Positions 16,453-23,346 of a stretch of 30,646 nucleotides of DNA are shown one piece after another. Position numbers and translations under genes: made by a program. The notes beneath the pieces are model-generated. The model was given only the letters and a program-made list of their open reading frames with translations. It was not told where the DNA came from and made no database searches. Source of the DNA: an uncultured Flavobacterium sp. (lineage in GTDB: Bacteria; Bacteroidota; Bacteroidia; Flavobacteriales; Flavobacteriaceae); NCBI RefSeq assembly GCF_946482535.1, contig NZ_CAMLRU010000007.1, positions 1 through 30,646 of the forward strand. Direction: 5' to 3'. Position 1 is the stretch's first letter. Every line of letters starts with the position of its first letter.

Positions 16453-17799
16453 CTATTCCGGATCGTTCATTTTAAAACTCTCCATAAACTTCGTAGTGTA
16501 ATTTCCGGCTACATAATCCGGTTCTTCCATCAACTGACGGTGGAACGGAATCGTGGTTTTGATGCCTTCAATATAAAACTCATCCAAAGCGCGTTTCATT
16601 TTGCTGATGGCTTCTTCGCGAGTTTGCGCGGTTGTAATCAACTTAGCAATCATCGAGTCATAATTCGGCGGAATGGTGTAACCTGCGTAAACGTGAGTGT
16701 CTAAGCGCACTCCATGTCCACCCGGCGCATGTAAAACGGTAATTTTACCCGGTGACGGACGGAAATCATTATAAGGATCTTCCGCATTGATACGACATTC
16801 TATTGAGTGCAACTGCGGTAAATAGTTTTTACCAGAAATCGGCACACCGGCCGCTACTAAAATTTGCTCACGAATCAAATCGTAATCAATAACTTGTTCC
16901 GTAATTGGGTGCTCTACTTGGATACGGGTATTCATTTCCATGAAGTAGAAATTGCGGTGTTTGTCTACCAAAAATTCTACCGTTCCGGCGCCTTCGTATT
17001 TGATAAATTCGGCTGCTTTAACTGCGGCTTCACCCATTTTAGTTCTTAATTCGTCGGTCATAAACGGAGAAGGTGTTTCTTCCGTTAATTTTTGGTGACG
17101 ACGTTGAACGGAACAATCTCTTTCTGATAAGTGACAAGCTTTTCCGTAAGAATCACCAACTACTTGAATTTCTATGTGGCGTGGTTCTTCAATCAATTTC
17201 TCCATGTACATACCGTCATTTCCAAACGCTGCCGCTGATTCTTGACGAGCACCTTCCCAAGCTTTTAATAAATCTTCCGGTTTCCAAACGGCACGCATTC
17301 CTTTTCCACCACCACCGGCAGTAGCTTTCAACATAACCGGGTAACCCATTTCTTTGGCTAATCTTTGCGCTTCTTCAAAAGACTCCAACAAACCGTCTGA
17401 TCCGGGAACACAAGGAACGCCGGCCGCTTTCATGGTAGCTTTTGCGGTAGCTTTATCACCCATTTTGTCAATCATTTCCGGAGATGCCCCAATAAATTTG
17501 ATCCCGTGTTCCTGACAAATTTTAGAGAATTTAGCATTTTCAGACAAGAAACCATAACCCGGGTGAATCGCATCGGCATTAGTAATTTCGGCAGCCGCAA
17601 TGATGTTCGACATCTTTAAGTAAGACAAATTACTTGGCGGTGGACCAATACAAACCGCTTCATCAGCAAACTTTACGTGTAAACTTTCCGCGTCGGCTGT
17701 TGAGTAAACCGCCACGGTCTTGATGCCCATTTCTCTACAAGTTCTGATTACGCGTAGCGCAATTTCCCCTCGATTGGCAATTAATATTTTTTTAAACAT
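16453..17799 (-). CDS. accC: Acetyl-CoA carboxylase, biotin carboxylase subunit
   Basis: A 448-residue ATP-grasp carboxylase, the normal length of AccC. It starts [20 protein letters not shown], has the [12 protein letters not shown] motif, the ATP-binding glycine loop [12 protein letters not shown], the [15 protein letters not shown] block, and the catalytic region [16 protein letters not shown]. It carboxylates the biotin carried by AccB, the first step of malonyl-CoA synthesis in the cytoplasm. It follows accB by 95 bases on the same strand; that spacer is filled by inverted repeats, so the two genes may be expressed at different levels from a common transcript. Confidence 0.98.
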   Translation of the reverse strand: MFKKILIANRGEIALRVIRTCREMGIKTVAVYSTADAESLHVKFADEAVCIGPPPSNLSYLKMSNIIAAAEITNADAIHPGYGFLSENAKFSKICQEHGIKFIGASPEMIDKMGDKATAKATMKAAGVPCVPGSDGLLESFEEAQRLAKEMGYPVMLKATAGGGGKGMRAVWKPEDLLKAWEGARQESAAAFGNDGMYMEKLIEEPRHIEIQVVGDSYGKACHLSERDCSVQRRHQKLTEETPSPFMTDELRTKMGEAAVKAAEFIKYEGAGTVEFLVDKHRNFYFMEMNTRIQVEHPITEQVIDYDLIREQILVAAGVPISGKNYLPQLHSIECRINAEDPYNDFRPSPGKITVLHAPGGHGVRLDTHVYAGYTIPPNYDSMIAKLITTAQTREEAISKMKRALDEFYIEGIKTTIPFHRQLMEEPDYVAGNYTTKFMESFKMNDPE

Positions 17800-17806
17800 C
17801 CTTTTT

Positions 17807-17896
17807 AATTTGAAAATTATACAATTTGAAAATTTGAAAATTAGTGAAGCATGTGAAAATTATTTTCAAATTAACACATCTTCAAATCTTCAAATT
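17807..17896. repeat. Inverted AATTTGAAAATT-type arms between accB and accC
   Basis: The arm at 17807-17843 repeats AATTTGAAAATT and the arm at 17859-17896 carries inverted copies ending at the accB stop codon. In between, GAAAAT-T-ATTTTC forms a short perfect hairpin. The mRNA between accB and accC could therefore fold into a long, weak hairpin. The unit differs from that of the other four repeat-filled spacers. Confidence 0.75.
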
Positions 17897-18374
17897 AAGA
17901 AGGGTCAACTAAGAATAACGGTTGGTCAAATTCTACCGGAGACATATCATCTACTAAAATCTTAACGATTTTACCCGATACTTCTGCTTCAATTTCGTTG
18001 AATAACTTCATTGCTTCAACCACACAAAGTACATCACCTTTTTGGATAGCACTTCCCACTTCTACAAATACCGGTTTGTCCGGAGAAGGTTTGCGGTAGA
18101 ACGTTCCAATCATAGGTGATTTTATAGTAACATATTTTGAATTGTCCTCAGCAGCAGGAGCAGCGGCAGCAGGAGCGGCAGCTACAGGCGCAGCAGCAAC
18201 CGGTGCGGCAATAGCTTGTTGCATAGGTGCTTGTTGCACGTAAGTGATATCAGGTGTGTTTCCTTCTAGAGTGGTTCTGATAGTAATTTTTACATCACCT
18301 GTTTCTAATTTCACTTCGGCAACCCCGGAATTGGATACAAATTTGATTAAGTTTTGAATTTCTTTTAAATCCAT
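17895..18374 (-). CDS. accB: Acetyl-CoA carboxylase biotin carboxyl carrier protein
   Basis: A 159-residue carrier protein. Residues 1-35 form the N-terminal helical/strand part ([24 protein letters not shown]), 48-75 an Ala/Pro-rich flexible linker (repeated [10 protein letters not shown]), and 80-159 the biotinyl domain. The biotin site is Lys123 in [13 protein letters not shown], and the domain ends [10 protein letters not shown]. It carries the carboxyl group between AccC and the carboxyltransferase. It lies in a minus-strand run with fabH (75 bases upstream) and accC. Confidence 0.98.
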   Translation of the reverse strand: MDLKEIQNLIKFVSNSGVAEVKLETGDVKITIRTTLEGNTPDITYVQQAPMQQAIAAPVAAAPVAAAPAAAAPAAEDNSKYVTIKSPMIGTFYRKPSPDKPVFVEVGSAIQKGDVLCVVEAMKLFNEIEAEVSGKIVKILVDDMSPVEFDQPLFLVDPS

Positions 18375-18410
18375 AATTAGTTAGTTTTAGAATTAGTTTT
18401 ATTGTTTTTT

Positions 18411-18447
18411 TCCGCTGCGCTCCAAACAGTTCGGCTGCGCCTCGAGT
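18411..18447. repeat. GC-rich extragenic repeat between fabH and accB
   Basis: A short GC-rich block, TCCGCTGCGCTCC and TTCGGCTGCGCCTCGAG, in an otherwise AT-rich spacer. GGCTGCGCC-type palindromic words such as these occur widely between genes in flavobacteria. No terminator or gene is seen in it. Confidence 0.5.
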
Positions 18448-18448
18448 G

Positions 18449-19438
18449 TTAGTATGCCCATTTTAGATAGATAGAACCCCAAGTGAATCCACCTCCAAAT
18501 GCTGCAAAAATTAAATTATCTCCTTTTTTAAATTGATTTTCGAAATCACTCAACAACAAAGGTAAAGTTGCCGAAGTAGTGTTTCCGTATTTTTGAATGT
18601 TAACCAATACTTTGTCTTCCTCTAAGCCCATTCTGCTGGCAGTAGCATCGATGATTCTCTTATTGGCTTGGTGCGCAATTAACCAGTTTACATCATCCTT
18701 AGTTAAATTATTGCGCTCCATAATTTTTTCGCTCACATCGGCCATACCGGAAACGGCGTATTTGAAAACAGTTTTTCCGTCCTGAAACACAAAGTGTTGG
18801 CCATTGGCAACAGTCTCGGCGGTTGGAGGGAGGATAGAACCACCGGCGTCAATTTTTAAATATTCTCTTCCGATGCCATCACTTCTTAAAAACTCGTCTT
18901 GCAATCCTAAACCTTCGTAATTTGGTTCGAATAAAACAGCTCCGGCACCATCACCAAAGATGATACAAGTAGCTCTGTCAGTATAATCGATGATCGAAGA
19001 CATTTTATCGGCACCGATTAACAATACTTTTTTGTATCTACCTGATTGGATGTAAGCTGCAGCATTTGACATTCCGAATAAAAAACTAGAACAAGCGGCT
19101 TGTAAATCGTAAGCAAAAGCATTTACGGCCCCAATTTGAGTAGCCACATAAACGCCGGTAGAAGCCACAGGCATATCCGGTGTAGCGGTTGCCATAATGA
19201 CTAAATCGATGTCTTGAGGATTGATATTGGCTTTAGAAATTAGATCTTGTGCGGCTTTGATGGCCATATAAGAAGTGCCTTTTCCTTTTTCTTTTAAAAG
19301 CCTTCTTTCTTTGATTCCTGTGCGGGTGGTAATCCATTCGTCATTGGTATCCACCATGGTTTCCAGTACTTGATTTGAGAGTACAAATTCCGGAACATAA
19401 GCTCCAACTGCGGTTATTGCGGCTGTTATTGTAGTCAT
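18449..19438 (-). CDS. fabH: 3-oxoacyl-ACP synthase III (KAS III)
   Basis: A 329-residue condensing enzyme that joins acetyl-CoA (or a branched starter) to malonyl-ACP and so starts fatty-acid synthesis. The catalytic triad is Cys116 (QAACSSFLFG), His256 (IAHQANKRI) and Asn286 (KYGNTTSA). The length and the C-terminal FGGGFTWGSIYLKWAY match the family. It lies between rpmF and accB on the same strand. A terminator after rpmF (19546-19573) suggests fabH, accB and accC start from their own promoter in the 157-base spacer, although no exact TAnnTTTG box is visible there. Confidence 0.97.
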   Translation of the reverse strand: MTTITAAITAVGAYVPEFVLSNQVLETMVDTNDEWITTRTGIKERRLLKEKGKGTSYMAIKAAQDLISKANINPQDIDLVIMATATPDMPVASTGVYVATQIGAVNAFAYDLQAACSSFLFGMSNAAAYIQSGRYKKVLLIGADKMSSIIDYTDRATCIIFGDGAGAVLFEPNYEGLGLQDEFLRSDGIGREYLKIDAGGSILPPTAETVANGQHFVFQDGKTVFKYAVSGMADVSEKIMERNNLTKDDVNWLIAHQANKRIIDATASRMGLEEDKVLVNIQKYGNTTSATLPLLLSDFENQFKKGDNLIFAAFGGGFTWGSIYLKWAY

Positions 19439-19545
19439 AAAAATGGTATTTTTCCAATCGATTTTTTGAAATCGAAAAGTTGTGGAAATTACAAAAAAAA
19501 ATTATACCTAAGCGGTTTAGGAAGGGATATTTGCTAAAATAATTA

Positions 19546-19573
19546 AAACAAAAAACTCCCACATAGTGAGAGT
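19546..19573 (-). terminator. Terminator after rpmF
   Basis: On the minus strand ACTCTCAC and GTGGGAGT form an 8-base-pair stem (one G-T pair) with a TAT loop, then TTTTTTGTTTT. It lies just after the rpmF stop codon and separates rpmF from fabH. Confidence 0.87.
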
Positions 19574-19595
19574 TTGTTTTGTAAAAAAACCTTAC

Positions 19596-19790
19596 TTAAG
19601 CAACAGCCACTGATTTATCAATAACTACTTGTCCTCTGTAGTACATTTTACCTTCGTGCCAGTAAGCTCTGTGGTATAAATGCGCTTCACCGGTTACCGG
19701 GCAAGTTGCGATTTGGGCAACAGTTGCTTTATAGTGAGTTCTTCTTTTATCTCTTCTTGTTTTCGAGGTTTTTCTCTTAGGATGTGCCAT
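19596..19790 (-). CDS. rpmF: 50S ribosomal protein L32
   Basis: A 64-residue basic protein with the L32 start [21 protein letters not shown] and the conserved [17 protein letters not shown] block, where the usual zinc-ribbon cysteines are reduced to one (Cys30). It is part of the large ribosomal subunit. It follows the DUF177 gene by 9 bases, the usual yceD-rpmF pairing, and is closed by its own terminator. Confidence 0.98.
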   Translation of the reverse strand: MAHPKRKTSKTRRDKRRTHYKATVAQIATCPVTGEAHLYHRAYWHEGKMYYRGQVVIDKSVAVA

Positions 19791-19799
19791 TGTACTATA

Positions 19800-20339
19800 T
19801 TATTTATCCGTTAATAGTTGTTTTAATTTGTCCCAACGCGGGTCAATATCATCTTCTTTTTTTTCTTCTTTGGTGTCTTTAACTTGTAATTCATTTAGTT
19901 TTTGCAAAGCTTCTGTTTGTAAAGTGCCGTCTTTAACGCCGGGATGAACCCTTTTTTGCGGAATAGATAAGACAATCATTTCATAAACATATTGCGATAA
20001 ATCAATTTGATGTTCGCCGTGAGGCAATATCAATAATTCATCATTATCATTGTTGAATTCGTCACCAAACTGAACCACCAATTTAATTTTTCCTTTGATA
20101 GGCAAATCAAATGGTTCTCCGGTTAGATCACAGGGAACGTTAACGGTTCCTTTGTGTTTGAAGTTGATTTCCAACATGGTAGTCTTTTTTTCTAAGACTA
20201 CGTCTGCAGTTATATCGCAACTTTCGAATTCATCAAAACTAAATTCGTCAAAGAACTTTTTGTTTATTTTAAATTCAAATTGATGCTTTCCTAATTTTAA
20301 CCCTACAAAAGGAATTAAATATTCATTTGTACTTTTCAT
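19800..20339 (-). CDS. DUF177 (YceD-like) protein
   Basis: A 179-residue cytoplasmic protein of the DUF177/YceD family, which is nearly always encoded directly before rpmF and has been linked to 23S rRNA accumulation and ribosome assembly. Recognisable parts are the N-terminal IPFVGLKLGKHQFEFKINKKFF, VPCDLTGEPFDLPIKGKIKLVVQFG, and the C-terminal IDPRWDKLKQLL. The metal-site cysteines of some relatives are reduced to one here (VPCDLTG). The gene has a good promoter with a palindrome over its -33 region. Confidence 0.9.
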   Translation of the reverse strand: MKSTNEYLIPFVGLKLGKHQFEFKINKKFFDEFSFDEFESCDITADVVLEKKTTMLEINFKHKGTVNVPCDLTGEPFDLPIKGKIKLVVQFGDEFNNDNDELLILPHGEHQIDLSQYVYEMIVLSIPQKRVHPGVKDGTLQTEALQKLNELQVKDTKEEKKEDDIDPRWDKLKQLLTDK

Positions 20340-20373
20340 CTAAACAACAATTTGACCCAACATTTCGGGAGTG

Positions 20374-20381
20374 CAAAGATA
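20374..20381 (-). promoter_or_regulatory. -7 box of the DUF177-rpmF promoter
   Basis: On the minus strand it reads TATCTTTG, preceded by TTG at 17 bases spacing (TTG-N17-TATCTTTG), which fits the Bacteroidota consensus. The box ends 35 bases from the DUF177 start at 20339. Confidence 0.75.
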
Positions 20382-20386
20382 TAAAA

Positions 20387-20404
20387 TTATTGGAATTCCA
20401 ATAA
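20387..20404. promoter_or_regulatory. Perfect 18-base palindrome over the -33 region (possible operator)
   Basis: TTATTGGAATTCCAATAA is its own reverse complement. It includes the TTG of the DUF177-rpmF promoter. Its position is where a dimeric repressor would block polymerase, but no regulator is known. Confidence 0.5.
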
Positions 20405-20424
20405 CCTTATGAACATTTTTTTGT

Positions 20425-21471
20425 TTATAACTGTTTTTCTTTTGTTTTCAAGGGATTCTTGCTGATTTCCTGGTGCTGAAATCTCGAATTGTAAATATCA
20501 ATGGCCGTATAAACAGCTTCTTTGAACGAATTGTGGTCGGCAATTCCTTTTCCGGCAATTTCGTAGGCTGTGCCGTGATCGGGAGAAGTTCTGATTTTAT
20601 TCAATCCGGCAGTATAATTAACGCCATTTCCAAAAGAAAGGGTTTTGAACGGAATTAATCCTTGGTCATGATAAGTAGCCACTACTGCATCATATTTCTC
20701 ATATTGGTTACTGCCAAAAAAACCGTCTGCAGCAAAAGGGCCAAAAACCATAGTGCCTTTGTCAAATAATTTTTTCAACGTAGGTTTTATAAGTTCGTCA
20801 TCTTCTTTGCCGATAACGCCATTATCTCCGGCATGAGGATTCAAAGCCAAAACAGCTATTTTTGGTTTGTTGATGCCAAAATCTTGTATCAGAGACTGTT
20901 TGATGGTTTCAATTTTTTGAATGATTAATTTTTCAGTCAAATGTTTGGCGACCTCATTCACCGGAATATGATCGGTTAATAATCCTACTCTTAAGTTATC
21001 CTGAACCATCAACATCAAAGCATTTCCTTCGAGTTCTTGGTCTAAATAATCCGTATGTCCCGGAAATTTAAATTCCTCAGATTGAATATTGTATTTGTTG
21101 ATTGGCGCAGTGATCAAAACATCAATTTGATTTTCTTTCAAAGCTTTAGTTGCCGCAACAAACGATTTTATGGCATACTTGCCGACGTTTTCATCGTTTT
21201 TTCCGAAGTTCAAATCAACACCTTCTCTCCAAATGTTCATTACATTGATTTTGCCAATTACTAATTGGTCTAGTTTGTCAATGCCGTGTAAAGGAGCAGT
21301 AAGCTCTAAAGTTTTTTTGATGAAGGACAACACTTTTACATTGGCAAAAATAACCGGCGTGCAAAGCTCCAACATTCTGGAGTCTTCAAAGGTCTTTAGG
21401 ATTACTTCGCTTCCAATACCGTTTAAATCTCCGACGGATATTCCAACGATTATATTTTCTGCTTTTTTCAT
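20425..21471 (-). CDS. pdxA: 4-hydroxythreonine-4-phosphate dehydrogenase
   Basis: A 348-residue NAD-dependent dehydrogenase of the deoxyxylulose-5-phosphate-dependent vitamin B6 pathway. The metal-binding histidines are His139 (FPGHTDYLDQ), His168 (LLTDHIPV) and His268 (ATYHDQGLIPFK). TSPDHGTAYEIAGKGIADHNSF is the C-terminal signature. The N-terminal motif is GDLNGIGSE in place of the more common GDPAGIGPE. The gene is divergent from ribE with overlapping promoter boxes. It precedes the DUF177-rpmF unit on the same strand but has a promoter between. Confidence 0.97.
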   Translation of the reverse strand: MKKAENIIVGISVGDLNGIGSEVILKTFEDSRMLELCTPVIFANVKVLSFIKKTLELTAPLHGIDKLDQLVIGKINVMNIWREGVDLNFGKNDENVGKYAIKSFVAATKALKENQIDVLITAPINKYNIQSEEFKFPGHTDYLDQELEGNALMLMVQDNLRVGLLTDHIPVNEVAKHLTEKLIIQKIETIKQSLIQDFGINKPKIAVLALNPHAGDNGVIGKEDDELIKPTLKKLFDKGTMVFGPFAADGFFGSNQYEKYDAVVATYHDQGLIPFKTLSFGNGVNYTAGLNKIRTSPDHGTAYEIAGKGIADHNSFKEAVYTAIDIYNSRFQHQEISKNPLKTKEKQL

Positions 21472-21494
21472 AAGAAGGACTGGTTATTTATTGC

Positions 21495-21502
21495 TAATTT
21501 TG
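21495..21502 (+). promoter_or_regulatory. -7 box of ribE
   Basis: TAATTTTG is an exact TAnnTTTG, 29 bases before the ribE ATG. It lies 5 bases from the pdxA box on the other strand, so the two divergent promoters overlap and their polymerases should exclude each other. Confidence 0.6.
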
Positions 21503-21507
21503 AAGTG

Positions 21508-21515
21508 CAAATTTA
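21508..21515 (-). promoter_or_regulatory. -7 box of pdxA
   Basis: On the minus strand it reads TAAATTTG, an exact TAnnTTTG, 36 bases before the pdxA start at 21471. It faces away from the ribE box. Confidence 0.6.
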
Positions 21516-21531
21516 GTAAAATAAAACCATA

Positions 21532-22122
21532 ATGTTTACAGGAATAATTGAATCCCTCGGAATAATAAAAGAAATCAAAAAAGATCAAGATAACATTCAT
21601 GTTACGGTTTCATCAACCCTAACGCCTGAACTGAAGATTGACCAAAGTGTTGCGCACAATGGGGTTTGTCTTACGGTGGTAGCTATAAATAATGATGAAT
21701 ATACGGTAACGGCCATTAGAGAAACCATAGAAAAAACAAATTTAGGCGATTGGAAAACCGGTGATTTGATTAATTTGGAGCGAGCCATGAAGTTGGGCGA
21801 CAGACTCGATGGGCATATTGTTCAAGGGCATGTAGACCAAACAGGAGTTTGCAAATTTATTGAAGAGGCTAACGGGAGTTGGTATTTTACCTTTGAATAT
21901 GATTCTAATTTAAATAATGTTACCATTGAAAAAGGCTCTATCACAGTTAACGGAGTGAGTCTAACGGTGGTCAATTCTAAGATAAACGAATTTAGTGTAG
22001 CTATTATTCCTTATACGTATGAGCACACTAATTTTAAATCGTTCCAAATTGGAAAAAAAATCAATTTAGAGTTTGATGTTGTGGGAAAATACGTTGCTAG
22101 GTTGTATTCTTTGCGTCAATAA
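21532..22122 (+). CDS. ribE: Riboflavin synthase alpha subunit
   Basis: A 196-residue enzyme that converts two 6,7-dimethyl-8-ribityllumazine molecules to riboflavin. It is an internal duplication of two lumazine-binding barrels: residues 1-97 start MFTGIIESLG and include NGVCLTVV; residues 98-196 start HIVQGHVDQTG and include SITVNGVSLTVV. The length is normal. It stands alone on the plus strand between its own promoter and a terminator. I saw no FMN riboswitch in the short 5' region. Confidence 0.97.
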   Translation: MFTGIIESLGIIKEIKKDQDNIHVTVSSTLTPELKIDQSVAHNGVCLTVVAINNDEYTVTAIRETIEKTNLGDWKTGDLINLERAMKLGDRLDGHIVQGHVDQTGVCKFIEEANGSWYFTFEYDSNLNNVTIEKGSITVNGVSLTVVNSKINEFSVAIIPYTYEHTNFKSFQIGKKINLEFDVVGKYVARLYSLRQ

Positions 22123-22150
22123 TTTTAAAAATGCACGAATTTTTAAAAAG

Positions 22151-22184
22151 AAAAAAGCATCCTTTTCACTAGGATGCTTTTTTT
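22151..22184. terminator. Terminator after ribE, probably bidirectional
   Basis: AAAAAAGCATCCT and AGGATGCTTTTTT pair around a TTCACT-type loop with a T-run on each strand. It serves ribE and overlaps the last codons and stop of the small minus-strand gene ending at 22169. Confidence 0.9.
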
Positions 22185-22381
22185 ATGTTTGCTTGGTAAA
22201 TTTTATAACAGCCGAATAGTAATGAAATAGCCATCAATAGCAACAAACCCCCGTCCAACGGTAGACCCGGCGGCGGCGGCGGCGTAGATGGCGGCGGTGG
22301 TCCGGGTGCTGCCAAAACAGTTGTCAATGGCAACAATAACACGGCCAGAATGGTGATAATTCTATTCGGGACAATTTTCAT
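22169..22381 (-). CDS. Small exported proline-rich protein with C-terminal membrane tail
   Basis: A 70-residue protein. Residues 1-25 form a signal peptide (ITILAVLLLPLTTVLAA). A proline-rich stretch (PGPPPPSTPPPPPG) leads to LPLDGG and one hydrophobic helix (LLLLMAISLLFGCY), ending in the basic tail KIYQANIKKAS. Flavobacteria carry many such small proteins with a PxDGG plus helix tail. From memory these tails are described as PID-CTERM sorting signals, by analogy with PEP-CTERM/exosortase systems; here the motif is LDGG. No sorting enzyme is in the window. A -7 box lies at 22451. The last three codons lie in the stem of the ribE terminator. Confidence 0.75.
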   Translation of the reverse strand: MKIVPNRIITILAVLLLPLTTVLAAPGPPPPSTPPPPPGLPLDGGLLLLMAISLLFGCYKIYQANIKKAS

Positions 22382-22450
22382 AGTGCGTAAAAGTATAAAA
22401 AAAATCTAATCACCAAAATAAATTAATTAAGTTAATCGAAATTTAATGTG

Positions 22451-22458
22451 CAAAAATA
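22451..22458 (-). promoter_or_regulatory. -7 box for the small proline-rich protein gene
   Basis: On the minus strand it reads TATTTTTG, an exact TAnnTTTG, 70 bases before the start at 22381. Confidence 0.5.
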
Positions 22459-22554
22459 TAGATAATAGGGCAAAATAGTAATGCTAATGTGAAATATATA
22501 ACAAAAACTTTGAACTATTTACGATTTTTTAAACCAGTGAGTTTTGTATTCAAT

Positions 22555-22583
22555 AAAAAAGACCTCCATTGAGGTCTTTTTTT
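22555..22583 (-). terminator. Terminator after the tRNA gene
   Basis: On the minus strand AAAAAGACCTC pairs with GAGGTCTTTTT around a short AATG loop and is followed by T. It starts only six bases after the tRNA 3' end. Confidence 0.9.
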
Positions 22584-22588
22584 GGAAG

Positions 22589-22662
22589 TGGTCCCACTTG
22601 GGCTCGAACCAAGGACCACCTGATTATGAGTCAGGTGCTCTAACCAACTGAGCTATAGGACC
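22589..22662 (-). tRNA. tRNA with CAT anticodon (Met or lysidine-modified Ile2)
   Basis: A 74-base cloverleaf on the minus strand. The acceptor stem is GGTCCTA/TGGGACC with discriminator A; the D arm contains AGCTCAGTTGGTTAGAGC; the anticodon stem CCTGA/TCAGG encloses the loop CTCATAA; the T arm contains GGTTCGAGCC. The 3' CCA is not encoded and must be added by the tRNA nucleotidyltransferase. The anticodon CAT is read as elongator Met or, after lysidine modification, as Ile2. C4-G69 and C5-G68 are the pairs that TilS recognises in E. coli tRNA-Ile2, so Ile2 is a real possibility. It is not an initiator tRNA, since the acceptor has a paired first base. Confidence 0.95.
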
Positions 22663-22712
22663 GGTTAAGAGGATGCAATATTACTACTAATTTTGTTTCG
22701 TTGCAACTATTT

Positions 22713-23114
22713 TTAGCGGATTTCTTGGCAAAGTTCTACCAGAACACCGTTAGTGCCTTTTGGATGAAGAAAGACTACCAGTTTATTGTCGGCTCCTTTT
22801 TTCGGGGTTTCATTTAATACAATGAAGCCTTCATTTTTTAAGCGCTCTATCTCACTAAGAATATCTTCTACATCAAACGCAATGTGGTGAATGCCTTCGC
22901 CTTTCTTCTCGAGGAATTTGGCAATGGGGCTTTCGGGGTTGGTGGCTTCTAAAAGTTCAATTTTGTTCGGGCCATTCATAAAGAAGGAAGTTTTTACCCC
23001 TTCGCTGGCGACTTCCTCTTCTTTGTAAGGTGGATTTCCGAAGAGTTTTTCAAAAAGCAAGTTGGAAGTCTCTAAATTTTTTACGGCGATGCCTATGTGT
23101 TCTATTTTTCTCAT
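22713..23114 (-). CDS. mce: Methylmalonyl-CoA epimerase
   Basis: A 133-residue enzyme of the vicinal oxygen chelate superfamily that interconverts the two methylmalonyl-CoA epimers in propionate metabolism. The metal-ligand motifs are at IEHIGIAVKNL, GEGIHHIAFDVEDI and GVLVELCQ. An upstream in-frame ATG at 23141 would add nine residues that are not family-like; the ATG at 23114 gives the usual MRKIEHIGIAV start and a position about 20 bases after the tandem promoter boxes at 23139-23154. It is divergent from rbfA. Confidence 0.95.
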   Translation of the reverse strand: MRKIEHIGIAVKNLETSNLLFEKLFGNPPYKEEEVASEGVKTSFFMNGPNKIELLEATNPESPIAKFLEKKGEGIHHIAFDVEDILSEIERLKNEGFIVLNETPKKGADNKLVVFLHPKGTNGVLVELCQEIR

Positions 23115-23138
23115 TTTTTTTTTCAAGTTACTGAGTTG

Positions 23139-23154
23139 CAAAGTTACAAAGTTA
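23139..23154 (-). promoter_or_regulatory. Tandem -7-like boxes of mce
   Basis: Two adjacent copies of TAACTTTG on the minus strand, with the nearer one 25 bases before the mce start at 23114. The spacing allows a normal short leader. Confidence 0.5.
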
Positions 23155-23209
23155 CAGAGTTCAAAAAAGCAAAAAATAAAGTTTCAAAAGAACAAGAGTG
23201 CGTGTCTTA

Positions 23210-23253
23210 TAGCCCCGATAGGAGCTGGCTACCATGTAGCGCGGATAGCGGGA
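23210..23253. repeat. Dispersed repeat with constant ends, copy 3
   Basis: Runs from TAGCCCCGATAGGAGC to GCGGATAGCGGGA with the central hairpin GCTAC-CAT-GTAGC. It matches the reverse complement of 16123-16167 with about four differences and shares its ends with the copy near 7290. Confidence 0.82.
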
Positions 23254-23334
23254 GGATGCGTCTTGATAAATCGGGTATTGTGCTCCTAAAACTTTGCTAG
23301 TTTGTAACTTTGTAGCTTTGCAACTTAAAAGTTG

Positions 23335-23342
23335 TATTTTTG
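23335..23342 (+). promoter_or_regulatory. -7 box immediately before rbfA
   Basis: TATTTTTG is an exact TAnnTTTG. It ends 4 bases before the rbfA ATG at 23347, so a transcript starting at the usual distance would be leaderless. TTTG at 23309-23312 lies 22 bases upstream, within the allowed -33 spacing. Confidence 0.6.
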
Positions 23343-23346
23343 CCCT

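Larger units (their letters stand above)
23129..23330. repeat. Inverted AAGTTACAAAGTTGC arms in the mce/rbfA spacer
   Basis: GAGTTGCAAAGTTACAAAG and following bases (about 23133-23158) are nearly matched by the reverse complement of 23299-23327. On the minus strand the left arm reads TAACTTTG twice (23147-23154 and 23139-23146); on the plus strand the right arm reads TAACTTTG and TAGCTTTG (23305-23312 and 23313-23320). All four are exact matches to the TAnnTTTG box and point at mce and rbfA respectively. The region between the arms carries dispersed repeat copy 3. Confidence 0.85.

Noticed and set aside
21472..21531. FMN riboswitch before riboflavin synthase
   Set aside because: The 5' region between the promoter box and the ATG is under 30 bases, too short for the RFN element, and none of its conserved sequence is visible.
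22241..22330. GGCGGCGGCGG stretch as a trinucleotide expansion
   Set aside because: It encodes the proline run of a small exported protein in frame; the repeat is explained by the coding sequence.
23061..23300. Small plus-strand ORFs of 67 and 75 codons across the mce/rbfA spacer
   Set aside because: They read through mce antisense sequence and repeats; cysteine- and serine-rich products with no coding character.
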